A stretch of DNA of 31,808 nt from a virus (IMGVR_UViG_3300025873_000023:1-31808), one strand, 5' to 3'. Positions 8,701 through 17,854 are shown, counted from the first letter of the stretch. Translations and numbers: made by a program. Notes: generated by a model not told the origin, from the letters alone.

Positions 8701-11700
8701 ACCAGAGGGGTCTGGCCCATTCCCCGAATTTGAAGTTGGTCCTGAAGACATCCTGTGGGGACCAGACGATACAGCGATTGCTTCGTCAGGCAAGTGGCAA
8801 ATACGTCATGGCAACAAGGTGTACTCCTCTTTGGAGGTTCATCAGATGATGGAACAAACCGACTTGTACATGCAGTCTCTGGACGCTGGTAACGAGGTGG
8901 CATTGGGTGAATGGTTGGGGATGGAATTGTTCCTTGACGCTGCTGGCCCTGATGATGCAGGCGGAATGTTGCGCTCATTGAAGTACAACATAGATCGCAT
9001 ACATAAAGAAATCGAAGAGTCATCTTTAGTTGTTGACGACTTCGTTGGCCGTTTCGGGAATGAGGCGTTGGGTGGTGGAGAGATTCCTACTCCTGAGGCT
9101 GTTGTGCGGGCGAAGGATACGATGGTTGAGATTATCAACGAGTCGTGGATGTCTGCTCAACAGCGTAGGCATCTGGAAGGGATTGGGGCGACTGACGACA
9201 CGCACATATGGACTGAGTTGTGGGAGAATCCGAAGTTTACTGCTGCTGCGGCCACCTATTACAATTCGGTTGGCGACAAGTATGTGGGTAGTTCTATTAA
9301 AACGCTTGCGGATATGAACACGTTGCTTGATTCGGCACGCGCCCAGTTGGGGAAACAGTGGGTAGATGTTTCGGGGACGTTGCAGAGTTACGGGGCGACG
9401 GTTTCTGCCATAGGTGAGGGTAAGAAGGGTTTGCTGTATGGCGGTTTCGGTATTGATGATTACAATTACTTGTCGTCGTTTAAGGGTACGATAGACAACG
9501 GGCCTACGTCGTTGAATAATCCGTTCCCGATCAAGGGGTTGGACCCCGACGATTTGTTCGATCCAGCCAAGATAGAGATACTTGGGAGTAATACACAGGG
9601 AGGAGGTGCCACTGCTGATTCTCCGCTTGACGTTGTAGGCGGGTCGAACAAAGGGTTCAAGTTTAGTTACACGTTTCCCGATGGTACTAAGGGAATTTAT
9701 TATGCTAAACTTGCCGAAAGCGGCAAGTTTGGGGGTTTGGCAACTACGTCCATGACGGGCGGCGACGCTGCGCTTCACCGTATCAGTGGCGAAGTCCTTG
9801 CTGATCGCTTGTATCGTGACTTGGATGAGATTGCAGGTGGTACGGGGGTTGCGGCTCCAACCAGTTGGTACGGTTATCATTCGGGGGCAAAGGCAACTCC
9901 TCAGATTCCTGAAGGTTGGTGGAAGATTTCAAACTGGAACGACAACTTTGTCCAAGGCTTGAGTCCCTTTAAAGGTGGTGCGAAGATGTCTGACCAGTAT
10001 CGCATCTTCAACCCTGCTACAAAGAAATACGAAATAGTTCTTAAGGGGACAGAAGCCCTGCCTGCCGATGCAGTACCTATGGCGGATCTTGCTTCCGACC
10101 AACTTGCGGCAGACCTGCTCTTGGCGAACACAGATGTTGTCGGCTTTGAAGCCGACAACATCGGAATAGACGCCGTTACGGGCAAAGTGTGGCGCATGGA
10201 TACTGGTGCGTCGTTCCACTACCGCGCCCAAGGATTGCCCAAAGACGGCGGTAGGGGGTTTGAGGAGTACGATTGGCGTAAAGTTTACGAACTCTTTGGT
10301 GAGGGTGACCAGCGCACGGGAACGTTCTTTCCAGAAAACACCAAGTATGACGATAATCCAGCGGGCGCCCAAGTGTTCAATGGTGACATACGTAAGTTCA
10401 TGGACACCAGCGAAGTAGGGTTTACGGGTCAGATGCAACTGCAACTTGAACAGATGCTCAAGTTGCGGGGCATCTATGGTGGGTGGGATGGTTTCGTGTT
10501 GAAGCATCTTCCTGATCTGCCTCAACCTGAAGTAGACATGTTTGTTAAATGGTTTGATACCAGACTTCGGGTTATGTCTGACTATTTCCAACTCCCATAC
10601 CTTGAATCTGAAGACCTGCTGAAGCAAACAGTCGCTAGGAGAGGTGTACCTGCTGAGGTAATCGAAGAGTTGACGCAGAAGACGTATGGGGCTAATCAGA
10701 AAACGTCTGAGTTCATGGGTTATGAATCGTGGCTTAGTCCTGAAGTGAATGGGTTGTCCGAATCGCAGGCGTTGGAAGAGTTTCCCTTTACTAAAGCCTT
10801 TAACGAAGTAACGGGAACCAAATGGCAAAAGAACAAGTTAGCCCGCGAACGCGATAAGGCTGTCGTAAAGTATATGCAATCGTTGGAAGCAACGGGCGAG
10901 TTGAACTACATCATGGAAACCGACGCAGTGTTGAACTCCGTCGGACCAACAATATTCTTCAAGGATGCTTGGCGTAGTGGAGGGTTGTACGACACCGCTG
11001 CGGTTGCCACCCAACAGCGAGTCTACGATGTTCCTGTATTGCAACAAGAAATGGAACACATCTTCGACCTTGGGATTTTTGGCAGAGCCGTCCTTGATGA
11101 AGACCAACCAACCGCTGTTACGTGGATTCCTGATCACGAAGCAGGGGAACCTGCGCATGGTTACTTTCAGATAGTTGGAACAGGGCTTCCTGAAGCAGAC
11201 GTAGCGAATATGGACGATGCAGTAAAGCAACTATATTCTGAGGCATGGGTGCGAGGAAAGGAAGCAGCACTCACGACCATTGGAGAGCCATCTGGCAGGG
11301 TCTTCGTATGGGAGATCGACCTTCGTCAAGCCTCGCAAGTAATTGAAGAAATATCGGGGATACCTACACCCGTGACCCGTGAGACTATGGAAGCGGTGGC
11401 TAAGGCTCAAGCCGACTTCGCGGCTGATCCAGCACAAGTGTTGTCCAAGTTTACAAAGGAGGAACTTACTGAATTTCAAGAGATGGGTACGTCTGCGGAA
11501 GAGTTCCTACGGTATGCTGCCCGCCGCGAATTGGGCCTAAGCCTTGACATACCTCCGTCAACGTCGAAGGAAGCGTGGCAACAGTATTCAGCGTTGAGTC
11601 CCACGCAGCGCGGATGGCCGAAGACGGAAGCACGGGTACTTCAGGTAATGAAAGACATGGTTAGGAACGGTCGCTATGGGCACGACGCTGCGGCACTGTT

Positions 11701-14700
11701 GGACGCGGGAAGTATGCCGATTGAATACGACCAAATAGATGGTCTGTGGAAAGTTACCGTCAGGAATCCGCACACACAGTTCATAGAAGAAGTTGGCCCA
11801 ACATATTCAACTGCGGAGATTTTAGAATTCTTTGCCGAAAGTTACCCCAAAGCCAAGGCTGCCCCTGAGGGTGTCGGCACGTTTGGGGAACAATTCAGTG
11901 CAGCACTCAAGGATGTCGATGTCGGCGGCAAGGGAATCAAGTCCCTTGCGCCAAGTCAGGAATACTCTGCCATTGAAGAAATCATTGAAAGCGCGGCTCC
12001 TCCGTGGGGTACAGATACGGGCAATTACGGAGTAGTTATCGTTGGTGGTACTACCGAAAATCGAACTGTCAGGTTGCGGATGCCTTCTGATGATCCTAAG
12101 ACGGGTGAACCGTTCGGCGGCAACCGTTGGACGTTCTCCAAGGGTGCCGCCGAAACAGGTGAAGACCCAGCGCAGACAGCGATTCGTGAAACGTGGGAGG
12201 AAACGGGGCTGGATGTGGAGATCGTCGGGTACCTTCCTGAAATGCCCGCAGGGTCTACAACGCATACACATTTCTTTATCGGGCGTGTCAAGCAGGGGTA
12301 CGCATCAAAGCCGATAACGGGGAGTGCAGAGTTTGCGGATAACATTTTGAGACTCAACCACTTTAGCGAGTACGAAAATTGGTGGAATCCTGCGTTGGGT
12401 CACGGAGTACCGTCAACAGGATGGGTTGACCAAATTGCTCCCAACGCGGTGGCGATGCCTCAGATTGGGTCTATGGCTCAGGGCCGCAAGTTCGGACATC
12501 GTGTTCAGGTGAATTTGGGGGAATTGGGGGGGGAGGCTACCAAGATTTATGGGATTCCGCCTCATCTTCGTACGGCTCTTGCCGATATAGAGGTTCAACG
12601 CGGTTTGCATGATCCGTTTTCACCATCCGACTTTGGTCCGCCAGCAGGTTCAGGTGGGTTAACTGCGCCACAACCAATGAGGGATTTGGCAAAAGCGGAG
12701 AAAGATTTGTTTGCGGCCTACGACTGGTCGGAGAGTGCGATTACCAGCGCTGGCGAGCGGGACCAGTTGGGTAGACAGGGGATGGGGGGATGGGCGAAGA
12801 ACGATATGAAGTTCGACATGTTGGAAAAGGTACACGATTCTGGTGATCCTGTGTGGGAAGAAATCCTTATCGGTTTGCGGAAGCAGGGCGGCGACACCGC
12901 CGCTGAACGTCAGTATCCTTTGAAACGGAACAATTTGGTTGCTGCCACGTTTGATGCTGTGGCCGCTCTGCGTCGGCGTAACATTCCTACGTTTAACGCT
13001 ATGGGTTGGCGCGATCAGGTCACCTATCTAGGTTTTGTCGGAGGCTCAAACATAAAAGGCAGTCATGGTGTCGGAAGGTACCATTACACTGGGCGTGGAG
13101 AAATGACCGTGCGCCTGAAAGGTATGGGAACGAAAGATGGAAAGGCTCGTCCTCCAGCGGGCAAACTCAGGAGCAGCAATGGCCCTGAGGGTCCAGCATC
13201 CTCGATGGGTCAAAGAATCATATACGATTGGATGGAGGCATTGCATACGTTTGCACTTGCCCCTAAGAAAGACATTGAGCATTCAATAGCAGAGTATTTG
13301 GCGTTTGTCAGCCATCGCAATGGGGAACAGTCAATAACTTATTGGCTGAATCGGATGGCAATTGAACAGGGCACCCTTATGCGCAACGTTGTGGGCAGTA
13401 ATCAACATTCACTGTGGGAAACCTTGGTTCGTAGCGCCTCATCGGACATGGACCTAGGTATGGCTGCGAGTCTCCACGGCACCAGCGGTGGAGCGACTTT
13501 GTTGGGGGCATCTCATAAGTTTGCAAGGGGAGTGTTATCAGACGTTGGCGTCCAGTCTGGCTACGGCATTGGTATGGGGGCAAAATCAGAGTCGTACAAG
13601 TTGGCCCGTTTCTACGAGATTTACAAACGGGCACTTAGCGCCGATGGCCGTGTGGCAGTTGCTTGGCCGAACACGGAGCCACCCGCACTGATAATGATAA
13701 ATAGTCCTCAGTATCGACAGGGTGGCACGGCACCGACGGGGATACCATATGCGGGTACTTCAGTTGGCGGCTACGGCGGCGGCGGTGGTTCGATAAACTG
13801 GATGTTGATAAACCCACGGGCTATTCAACCTGATCCTATTCCCATGATGACTACAACGTCAGGTCCGAACAAATTTGACCTTGGCCCAACTTTGCGACCT
13901 GAGGCAACAGAGTTGGGCCGTTTCCAGCGGGCAGGTATGACAAGGGGAAACGACCCAACAGGGCAGGGACAGAGAGATTTGGCGGGTGTGTCAAACACTG
14001 AGAAATTACTTGCCGAATACGAAGGCTTCGTTGGCAGCATGGCTATCCCTCCCAAAGATGTAGAACGGTCAATGGACCTTTTGGAAGAAATGAACGTTGC
14101 TAAAGTTGCGAATTTAAGCGACCGCTTTGGGGCTGTCCAGACGCAGCAAGTAATGCAGCAACGTGTAGATGATTTCGCTGACGAGTTGGCGGAGAAGGTA
14201 GCGGTGTGGAAGGGCGCGAAAGAGGCATCGACCGATGAGGTAATCGCGTTCAATGATTTGAACCATCGGGTTGCTGCCGCCAAGGAGGGGATAGATGCGT
14301 TTGAACGAATGAAGCAAGCAAACATTACGGAGGCGACAGCGGAAGAGTTGCGGGACACGTTTAGAAGCATCGAAATGTCGCTTGCGATATTGACAGACGC
14401 TGACCTACAGGTTTTGGACAGTGTGGGGCAAGATGCGATAAACAGTGTACGCGGCAAGTATGCGCGTTGGATCGAAGGCGAAGGTGTACCCGTACAACTA
14501 CTGGACCCTGCTACGGGGCAACCCGACATAGGTTCTCTGTATCCAAGCACTGCGGCTCAAAAACTGGTAGATACTGAACCGTTGAACGGAGAAAACTTCT
14601 GGTTCCCATTGAAAGCATTCCAAGACCGTGAAGAAATCCTAGACGAACTCCTGATCTCAGGGTACAAACCGTTCGGCAACATCGCGCAAGCACCTAAGGA

Positions 14701-16093
14701 AATGGTTGAAGCCATGACGGCGATCACCAGATTCCGTACAGCAGGCGGATGGGGCGCATTCTTGAAGCAGTACGACAAACTACACAATCTGCTCAAGGGC
14801 TACATGATAATGAAGCCCGGTTTCCATTCGCGTAACTTCTTTTCTGCGACGTTTATGAACTTTTTGCATGGGGTGCGGTTGAGTAGTTATCGTCGTTTCC
14901 AGAATGCGTATTGGCGTTATCAGTATGATTATGCGATGGAAACGGGCATGAAGTTCAGGGCGGATTCGGTGAAGAAGGCGATGAAGGCGCGTGGTATTTG
15001 GGGGGAGGCGAATTCTAATCATGTAGGGATTGTACGCGAGTTGGATCGTGCTGGTTTGTTGGGTGGTGGGCATGGTCAGGTTGCTGCTGAGTTTCAGGTG
15101 TTTGGTGGGAAGGCGCCTCGGTCTAAGTTGTTGTCGGCTATGAATCCGATGAATCCGCGTAATGCTCCGTTGCAGTTGTCGCGTAATGTTGGTATGGGAA
15201 CGGAGACTTTCGTCAGGGGGACGATGGGGTTTGATGTCTTGTTGCGGGGTGGTAATGCGGATGAAGCCTATGATGCTATTTCAAAGTTTCATTTTGATTA
15301 CGATGATCTGTCTGGTTTTGAGCGTAAAGTTATCAAGCGTGTGGTCCCGTTCTATACGTGGACGAAGAATGCTTTGCCTTTGATGATTGAGCAGTTGGGT
15401 CGTAATCCTGCGAAGATGACTGCGTATTTGAAGGCGAAGCGCAACATTGAGATGGGGCAGGAGAGGCCACAGTTGGTGCCTCCGTATTTTATTCGGCAGG
15501 GTGCGATTCAGTTGCCGTTCAAGTACGAAGGTCAGAACATGTACATTCTGCCTGATCTACCGTTTAAGACTCCGTTGGAGTTGATTGATCCTATGCTGGC
15601 GTTTGATAAGGATTTGTCATTTGCGCAGCGGGTGGATATTGCGTTGGGTTCTTTGGGTACACAGATTACGCCGTTGATTAAGGCGCCGTATGAGTGGAAG
15701 GCAAAGCAGAATTTGTGGAAGGGTTACAACTTTGACGGTCGGTACCAGCAGGTACCGACCGTCTATCGGAAGATTCCGTTGATGATGAACGCCTTGGATG
15801 CAATCGGGGTAGCAGAAAAGCAAAACGATATTTGGTTGATGCGCGATTACAACCTTCATACGATGGCGCAGTTGTTGCCGACGTTCACGGATATGCGACG
15901 GTTGTTCCCGTCGGAGGAGAGGTATCAGCAGCGAACGCTGTCATCGTGGATGAGTTTTGCGTTTGGTATGGGTCTGCGGACCAATACGTTGGACGAACAA
16001 CGCCGTATTTTGAATGCGTTGTGGTGGAAAGAGAAGGAAGAGCAGCAAGATATGCGGCAGTTGATGAGAGAATCGTTCAACCCGAACCCATAG
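5771..16093 (+). CDS. Giant 3440-residue polyvalent virion protein with Nudix box and kinase-like segment
   Basis: I start it at ATG 5771 (AGGA 5 nt upstream), inside the end of the previous gene. No signal peptide. Residues about 796-935 form a long coiled coil. Residues about 1280-1500 resemble a HipA/PI-kinase-like fold: K1313 in YYAKLAE, D1455 and D1462-N1463 in DVVGFEADNI, D1477 in MDTG. Residues 2125-2147 are a Nudix box (G-x5-E-x7-RE-TW-EE-T-G-L), the signature of hydrolases acting on nucleoside diphosphates linked to another group. A Gly-rich stretch lies near 2670-2680. From about 3000 the sequence resembles internal virion proteins (FERKVIKRVVPFYTWTKN). I infer a large protein carried in the virion and perhaps ejected. 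Motif calls are by eye; the kinase call is weaker than the Nudix call. Confidence 0.8.
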   Translation: MPITNPAHPNFRSRASSAVNNIQSQRVTPPSAKPMSHGVDQTWLSSVLGLPEVDYSRRSITGRYSPMGSDPLHYKPSPATQRWLRDNENKRVRGNESIWQKLAPAMGPFKLGFNAILKGNTISAVAGRWFLDSVVNSLSSPLGELIGWSNNGFKTVPIAAGGDILPTPEVSPTSAAAMSGLSAGPKPINYMEKLRGMYTWGEVLADYDIWQSKEDLWKAQIAGFTLDIGLDPVTYMGLVNKGAGLIAKLVAGGGKGAKQVTRMALKKSIRTQMDDAALSAFELSGKNPFDEEVLSSIVDDIVRYAKKAPSTTDEIAEAYKRGVYFQADDLGLDNWLVVDLAKAAGVTGPAFDDAFKFIIKADLADDIATIIAASGKGFVKGATKITDDELRIAAKHIADSGLDANFREAGQQGYKGAWFKDLKEAEELSLAFGFKVPLTGPTGRILRLHNLDQPLGVKFWAENTRAPFIGTWVRGVPQGARKLIFGRSGMGGPLTPLGFLRRGGRLADVRKIIRAAEKAGDYGTVQSYREVLHSAGRGNAQKRSTELNLARYRKEVETTLGKDTPEWATIKDDLLHAAGGDEQAIQRIGPERAKIVQEFMEFVLNTANARAGRNFIKRTDWYRPRQLSEEARKYMFDKGTGLAQEHHMHDYALAGFEKQRKYVSHEQLQEMIEAEVKKGLSPEAAQKAVRKRGAQDEFMGERLMSPETHPDGLSVENQINEILDRAGVGYDLFSNDWDTVMDSYIKLVSHRTGEVYAETLLTKSGIFKRRYVNLKHIPDIGISNSVKVVRDAEKSMVRAAAHAEDVLNQAVKRVGSKLASQQQNVIEREAILKQAEATYEAALRRHDELVKPALAADAEVGAIDARIAELDAEMAKLQQRLEGVDISQMAELEQRRIDIVAEMNNLLSKTPRFEMHLNRLRTSTAAVLEMEDKVTSIYGDEETFEFFAKIFDDHRSYDETLDEYVQVRLDAQKGLGAPEGSGPFPEFEVGPEDILWGPDDTAIASSGKWQIRHGNKVYSSLEVHQMMEQTDLYMQSLDAGNEVALGEWLGMELFLDAAGPDDAGGMLRSLKYNIDRIHKEIEESSLVVDDFVGRFGNEALGGGEIPTPEAVVRAKDTMVEIINESWMSAQQRRHLEGIGATDDTHIWTELWENPKFTAAAATYYNSVGDKYVGSSIKTLADMNTLLDSARAQLGKQWVDVSGTLQSYGATVSAIGEGKKGLLYGGFGIDDYNYLSSFKGTIDNGPTSLNNPFPIKGLDPDDLFDPAKIEILGSNTQGGGATADSPLDVVGGSNKGFKFSYTFPDGTKGIYYAKLAESGKFGGLATTSMTGGDAALHRISGEVLADRLYRDLDEIAGGTGVAAPTSWYGYHSGAKATPQIPEGWWKISNWNDNFVQGLSPFKGGAKMSDQYRIFNPATKKYEIVLKGTEALPADAVPMADLASDQLAADLLLANTDVVGFEADNIGIDAVTGKVWRMDTGASFHYRAQGLPKDGGRGFEEYDWRKVYELFGEGDQRTGTFFPENTKYDDNPAGAQVFNGDIRKFMDTSEVGFTGQMQLQLEQMLKLRGIYGGWDGFVLKHLPDLPQPEVDMFVKWFDTRLRVMSDYFQLPYLESEDLLKQTVARRGVPAEVIEELTQKTYGANQKTSEFMGYESWLSPEVNGLSESQALEEFPFTKAFNEVTGTKWQKNKLARERDKAVVKYMQSLEATGELNYIMETDAVLNSVGPTIFFKDAWRSGGLYDTAAVATQQRVYDVPVLQQEMEHIFDLGIFGRAVLDEDQPTAVTWIPDHEAGEPAHGYFQIVGTGLPEADVANMDDAVKQLYSEAWVRGKEAALTTIGEPSGRVFVWEIDLRQASQVIEEISGIPTPVTRETMEAVAKAQADFAADPAQVLSKFTKEELTEFQEMGTSAEEFLRYAARRELGLSLDIPPSTSKEAWQQYSALSPTQRGWPKTEARVLQVMKDMVRNGRYGHDAAALLDAGSMPIEYDQIDGLWKVTVRNPHTQFIEEVGPTYSTAEILEFFAESYPKAKAAPEGVGTFGEQFSAALKDVDVGGKGIKSLAPSQEYSAIEEIIESAAPPWGTDTGNYGVVIVGGTTENRTVRLRMPSDDPKTGEPFGGNRWTFSKGAAETGEDPAQTAIRETWEETGLDVEIVGYLPEMPAGSTTHTHFFIGRVKQGYASKPITGSAEFADNILRLNHFSEYENWWNPALGHGVPSTGWVDQIAPNAVAMPQIGSMAQGRKFGHRVQVNLGELGGEATKIYGIPPHLRTALADIEVQRGLHDPFSPSDFGPPAGSGGLTAPQPMRDLAKAEKDLFAAYDWSESAITSAGERDQLGRQGMGGWAKNDMKFDMLEKVHDSGDPVWEEILIGLRKQGGDTAAERQYPLKRNNLVAATFDAVAALRRRNIPTFNAMGWRDQVTYLGFVGGSNIKGSHGVGRYHYTGRGEMTVRLKGMGTKDGKARPPAGKLRSSNGPEGPASSMGQRIIYDWMEALHTFALAPKKDIEHSIAEYLAFVSHRNGEQSITYWLNRMAIEQGTLMRNVVGSNQHSLWETLVRSASSDMDLGMAASLHGTSGGATLLGASHKFARGVLSDVGVQSGYGIGMGAKSESYKLARFYEIYKRALSADGRVAVAWPNTEPPALIMINSPQYRQGGTAPTGIPYAGTSVGGYGGGGGSINWMLINPRAIQPDPIPMMTTTSGPNKFDLGPTLRPEATELGRFQRAGMTRGNDPTGQGQRDLAGVSNTEKLLAEYEGFVGSMAIPPKDVERSMDLLEEMNVAKVANLSDRFGAVQTQQVMQQRVDDFADELAEKVAVWKGAKEASTDEVIAFNDLNHRVAAAKEGIDAFERMKQANITEATAEELRDTFRSIEMSLAILTDADLQVLDSVGQDAINSVRGKYARWIEGEGVPVQLLDPATGQPDIGSLYPSTAAQKLVDTEPLNGENFWFPLKAFQDREEILDELLISGYKPFGNIAQAPKEMVEAMTAITRFRTAGGWGAFLKQYDKLHNLLKGYMIMKPGFHSRNFFSATFMNFLHGVRLSSYRRFQNAYWRYQYDYAMETGMKFRADSVKKAMKARGIWGEANSNHVGIVRELDRAGLLGGGHGQVAAEFQVFGGKAPRSKLLSAMNPMNPRNAPLQLSRNVGMGTETFVRGTMGFDVLLRGGNADEAYDAISKFHFDYDDLSGFERKVIKRVVPFYTWTKNALPLMIEQLGRNPAKMTAYLKAKRNIEMGQERPQLVPPYFIRQGAIQLPFKYEGQNMYILPDLPFKTPLELIDPMLAFDKDLSFAQRVDIALGSLGTQITPLIKAPYEWKAKQNLWKGYNFDGRYQQVPTVYRKIPLMMNALDAIGVAEKQNDIWLMRDYNLHTMAQLLPTFTDMRRLFPSEERYQQRTLSSWMSFAFGMGLRTNTLDEQRRILNALWWKEKEEQQDMRQLMRESFNPNP
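9707..9730 (+). repeat. Hairpin in the giant gene over the KLAESGKF codons
   Basis: Perfect 10-bp stem 9707-9716/9721-9730 with AAAG loop. It covers the codons of the Lys proposed as the kinase-like anchor (K1313). Confidence 0.75.
10133..10162 (+). repeat. Hairpin in the giant gene over the DVVGFEADNI codons
   Basis: Perfect 14-bp stem 10133-10146/10149-10162 with a TG loop. It encodes exactly the D...DN stretch of the kinase-like segment. A 14-bp perfect stem in coding sequence is far beyond chance for one site. Confidence 0.8.
15734..15763 (+). repeat. Hairpin near the 3' end of the giant gene
   Basis: Perfect 13-bp stem 15734-15746/15751-15763, loop AGCA, in the codons for DGRYQQVPTV. 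The stem contains two GGTACC sites. Confidence 0.75.
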
Positions 16094-16112
16094 GACACGG
16101 AGGCTAATAGGT

Positions 16113-16862
16113 ATGGAATACGTATCGCGCACCCAATGGGGTGCGCTGGACACAGGGAAGCCCCTCAGAGCCTTCAGGAAGGCTCCTCAGGGCATCGTGG
16201 TGCATCACACGACAGGGGGAGCCTCCAACCCTGCGGAGCGTGTCAGAGGCCACGACAGATACCATGTTCATACGCGGGGGTGGACCACTATCGCGTACAA
16301 TTGGTTGGTGTCGGGCGACACGGGGGAAGTCTTTGAGGGTCGCGGCTGGCATGTAGGCGGTGCTACACGCGGCTGGAATTCAAAGACAGTTGCGATCTCA
16401 TACATCGGGTCGGGAGATGACCTGACGGAGAAGGGGAAGGCTGCTATCCGTACAGTCGTGGACGAGATACAGCGCAAGTATGGGGGGAACCTGTGGATCA
16501 AATGCCACAGGGATTTCAAGAAGACCTACTGTCCCGCAGACGTACTGGCTAAGTGGATCAAGGAGGGTATGCAGGAGGAGTCACAGAACCCTGCGGGTGT
16601 GGATTGGGACGGAATCGTCAAGTATTTGATAGACGTTGGTGCGAAGGCGCTGACGCAACGTCCGTTGCGTAAAGGTTCTCGCGGCAAGTATGTGTCTATG
16701 GTACAGTCGCGCCTGAATGAGCGAAGCGATGCTGGGCTGACTGTGGATGGTTCGTATGGACGCAAGACGAAGCGGGCAGTGTGGAAGTTCCAAACCAAGT
16801 ATTCAATCAAGGCCGACGGGATCGTCGGCCCGACAACATGGAGATACCTATGGGTAGTCTAG
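16113..16862 (+). CDS. Endolysin: N-acetylmuramoyl-L-alanine amidase with peptidoglycan-binding domain
   Basis: 249 residues, with GGAGG 9 nt before ATG 16113. Residues 1-150 are an Amidase_2/PGRP domain: VVHHTTGG (zinc-ligand His at 31 or 32), AYN with Y62, then CHRDFKKTYC giving H132 and C140. This is the spacing of the zinc site in T7-type lysozyme, with Thr where T7 has Lys (position 138). It cuts the amide bond between N-acetylmuramic acid and the stem peptide. Residues about 183-246 match a PG_binding_1 repeat (GSRGKYVSMVQSRLN, VDGSYGRKTKRAVWKFQ, ADGIVGPTTW). No signal peptide, so export needs a holin; the next gene encodes a suitable small membrane protein. Confidence 0.95.
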   Translation: MEYVSRTQWGALDTGKPLRAFRKAPQGIVVHHTTGGASNPAERVRGHDRYHVHTRGWTTIAYNWLVSGDTGEVFEGRGWHVGGATRGWNSKTVAISYIGSGDDLTEKGKAAIRTVVDEIQRKYGGNLWIKCHRDFKKTYCPADVLAKWIKEGMQEESQNPAGVDWDGIVKYLIDVGAKALTQRPLRKGSRGKYVSMVQSRLNERSDAGLTVDGSYGRKTKRAVWKFQTKYSIKADGIVGPTTWRYLWVV

Positions 16863-17002
16863 GACGAAGTGAAATTATGAGTTTGGCTGCGCTTGCAGGT
16901 GTGGTGGTGCTGGCTGTGGTCGGCTCCATCGGTGGCGACGCAGCCGTTGCCTTTATCGGTGGCTTAGTGCTGAAGAATCCTGCGGGCGTATTGAAGCGTT
17001 GA
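16850..17002 (+). CDS. Small membrane protein, holin candidate
   Basis: 50 residues. I choose ATG 16850, 13 nt inside the endolysin gene, because GGAG lies 6 nt upstream; ATG 16877 is an alternative giving a shorter N-terminus. A hydrophobic helix runs from about 10 to 27, a second from about 31 to 41, and the tail is basic (KNPAGVLKR). Overlap with the endolysin gene and the size fit a holin, which would let the leaderless endolysin through the membrane. Holins have no conserved motif, so the call rests on context and topology. Confidence 0.6.
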   Translation: MGSLGRSEIMSLAALAGVVVLAVVGSIGGDAAVAFIGGLVLKNPAGVLKR

Positions 17003-17003
17003 C

Positions 17004-17312
17004 ATGGAGCAGGACGAGGTTGCCTTTGAGCAATGGCGTGCGGAAGAAGGCGACGCTATTGCGGCTGAGATTCAGGAGAGCCTGAAGGCCAGTTCCAGTG
17101 TGTTGAACGTGGACGATGGCAGTCATGCCGTGTGGCATGAGGGCAGTTTGGGTCTGCTATTGGTGCTTCCGTTTGAACACGCGATGGCTTTTTCGGCGGA
17201 GTCTATTACGGGAGACTTTGATAACAGTCCCTTACATAGTTATGTGTTTTCCACGATCAGCGAGTTGATTGTTCGTGCGACTGCGATCATGGACTTTGAC
17301 GGAATAGATTAA
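17004..17312 (+). CDS. Hypothetical acidic protein at the end of the late operon
   Basis: 102 residues, acidic N-terminus (MEQDEVAFEQWRAEEGDAI), no membrane span or known motif. It begins 2 nt after the membrane gene. Its stop overlaps the stop of the opposite-strand gene by 3 nt within a TTAA, so the late and early operons converge with no room for a separate terminator. Possibly a lysis or virion accessory protein; unknown. Confidence 0.6.
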   Translation: MEQDEVAFEQWRAEEGDAIAAEIQESLKASSSVLNVDDGSHAVWHEGSLGLLLVLPFEHAMAFSAESITGDFDNSPLHSYVFSTISELIVRATAIMDFDGID

Positions 17313-17854
17313 CTCATTGACGGGTGGACGTACTGGTCGTTCAACGGCAGTCTCCACAAGTCCATCGCTACCATGCATCCGATGATGCAGTAGCCGATGA
17401 TGTCAGCGTGCGTATCTGCAAGCGATTCATTGTTCGCTTCCGCATCCCGTTCGTACAGGTTCTCTAGGCGTGCGATCTTGTCGTGCAGGCGTACGAGTAG
17501 ACCGTCCAGTCCGAACCTGTCGATGTTGTCGTACCCGTAGTCTTCCATCTTGCTACGCAGTAGCGGCAGCACGGACGCGGCACCTGCGGGTGCCGTTACG
17601 TCCTTGATATACGCTTGATCTAGCGTTATGATTGCTATTGCCTGAAACCAGTTGCAGGCGATGTCTTCGTGTACTTCTGCTCCGTAGTAACGGGCGGCAA
17701 AGTGGTCGTACTCATTGCGCAACATTCCCAGTGATGCGTCAGGGTCAGCGTGGAAAGGGTGGCGTACGCCACGGGCACGTTTCACATCTATGCTGTTAGC
17801 CATCAGCCCTGCGGCTGCGTCCCACGTTTCAGGATTTATCCGTGGAATTGTCAT
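17309..17854 (-). CDS. DUF1599 / nucleotide-modification-associated (Nmad1)-like protein
   Basis: 181 residues. The C-terminal half carries the pattern of DUF1599 (Nmad1) proteins: KMEDYG (102-107), GLLVRLHDKIARLENL (118-133), then SLADTHADIIGYCIIG (144-159). This helical family is found in phages and has been linked by genome context to modified bases, but its reaction is not established. Residues 1-95 have a separate segment (NEYDHFAARYYGAEVHEDI) I do not recognise. No base-modifying partner is visible here. It is the last gene of the early operon and overlaps the upstream regulator gene by 26 nt. Confidence 0.7.
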   Translation of the reverse strand: MTIPRINPETWDAAAGLMANSIDVKRARGVRHPFHADPDASLGMLRNEYDHFAARYYGAEVHEDIACNWFQAIAIITLDQAYIKDVTAPAGAASVLPLLRSKMEDYGYDNIDRFGLDGLLVRLHDKIARLENLYERDAEANNESLADTHADIIGYCIIGCMVAMDLWRLPLNDQYVHPSMS

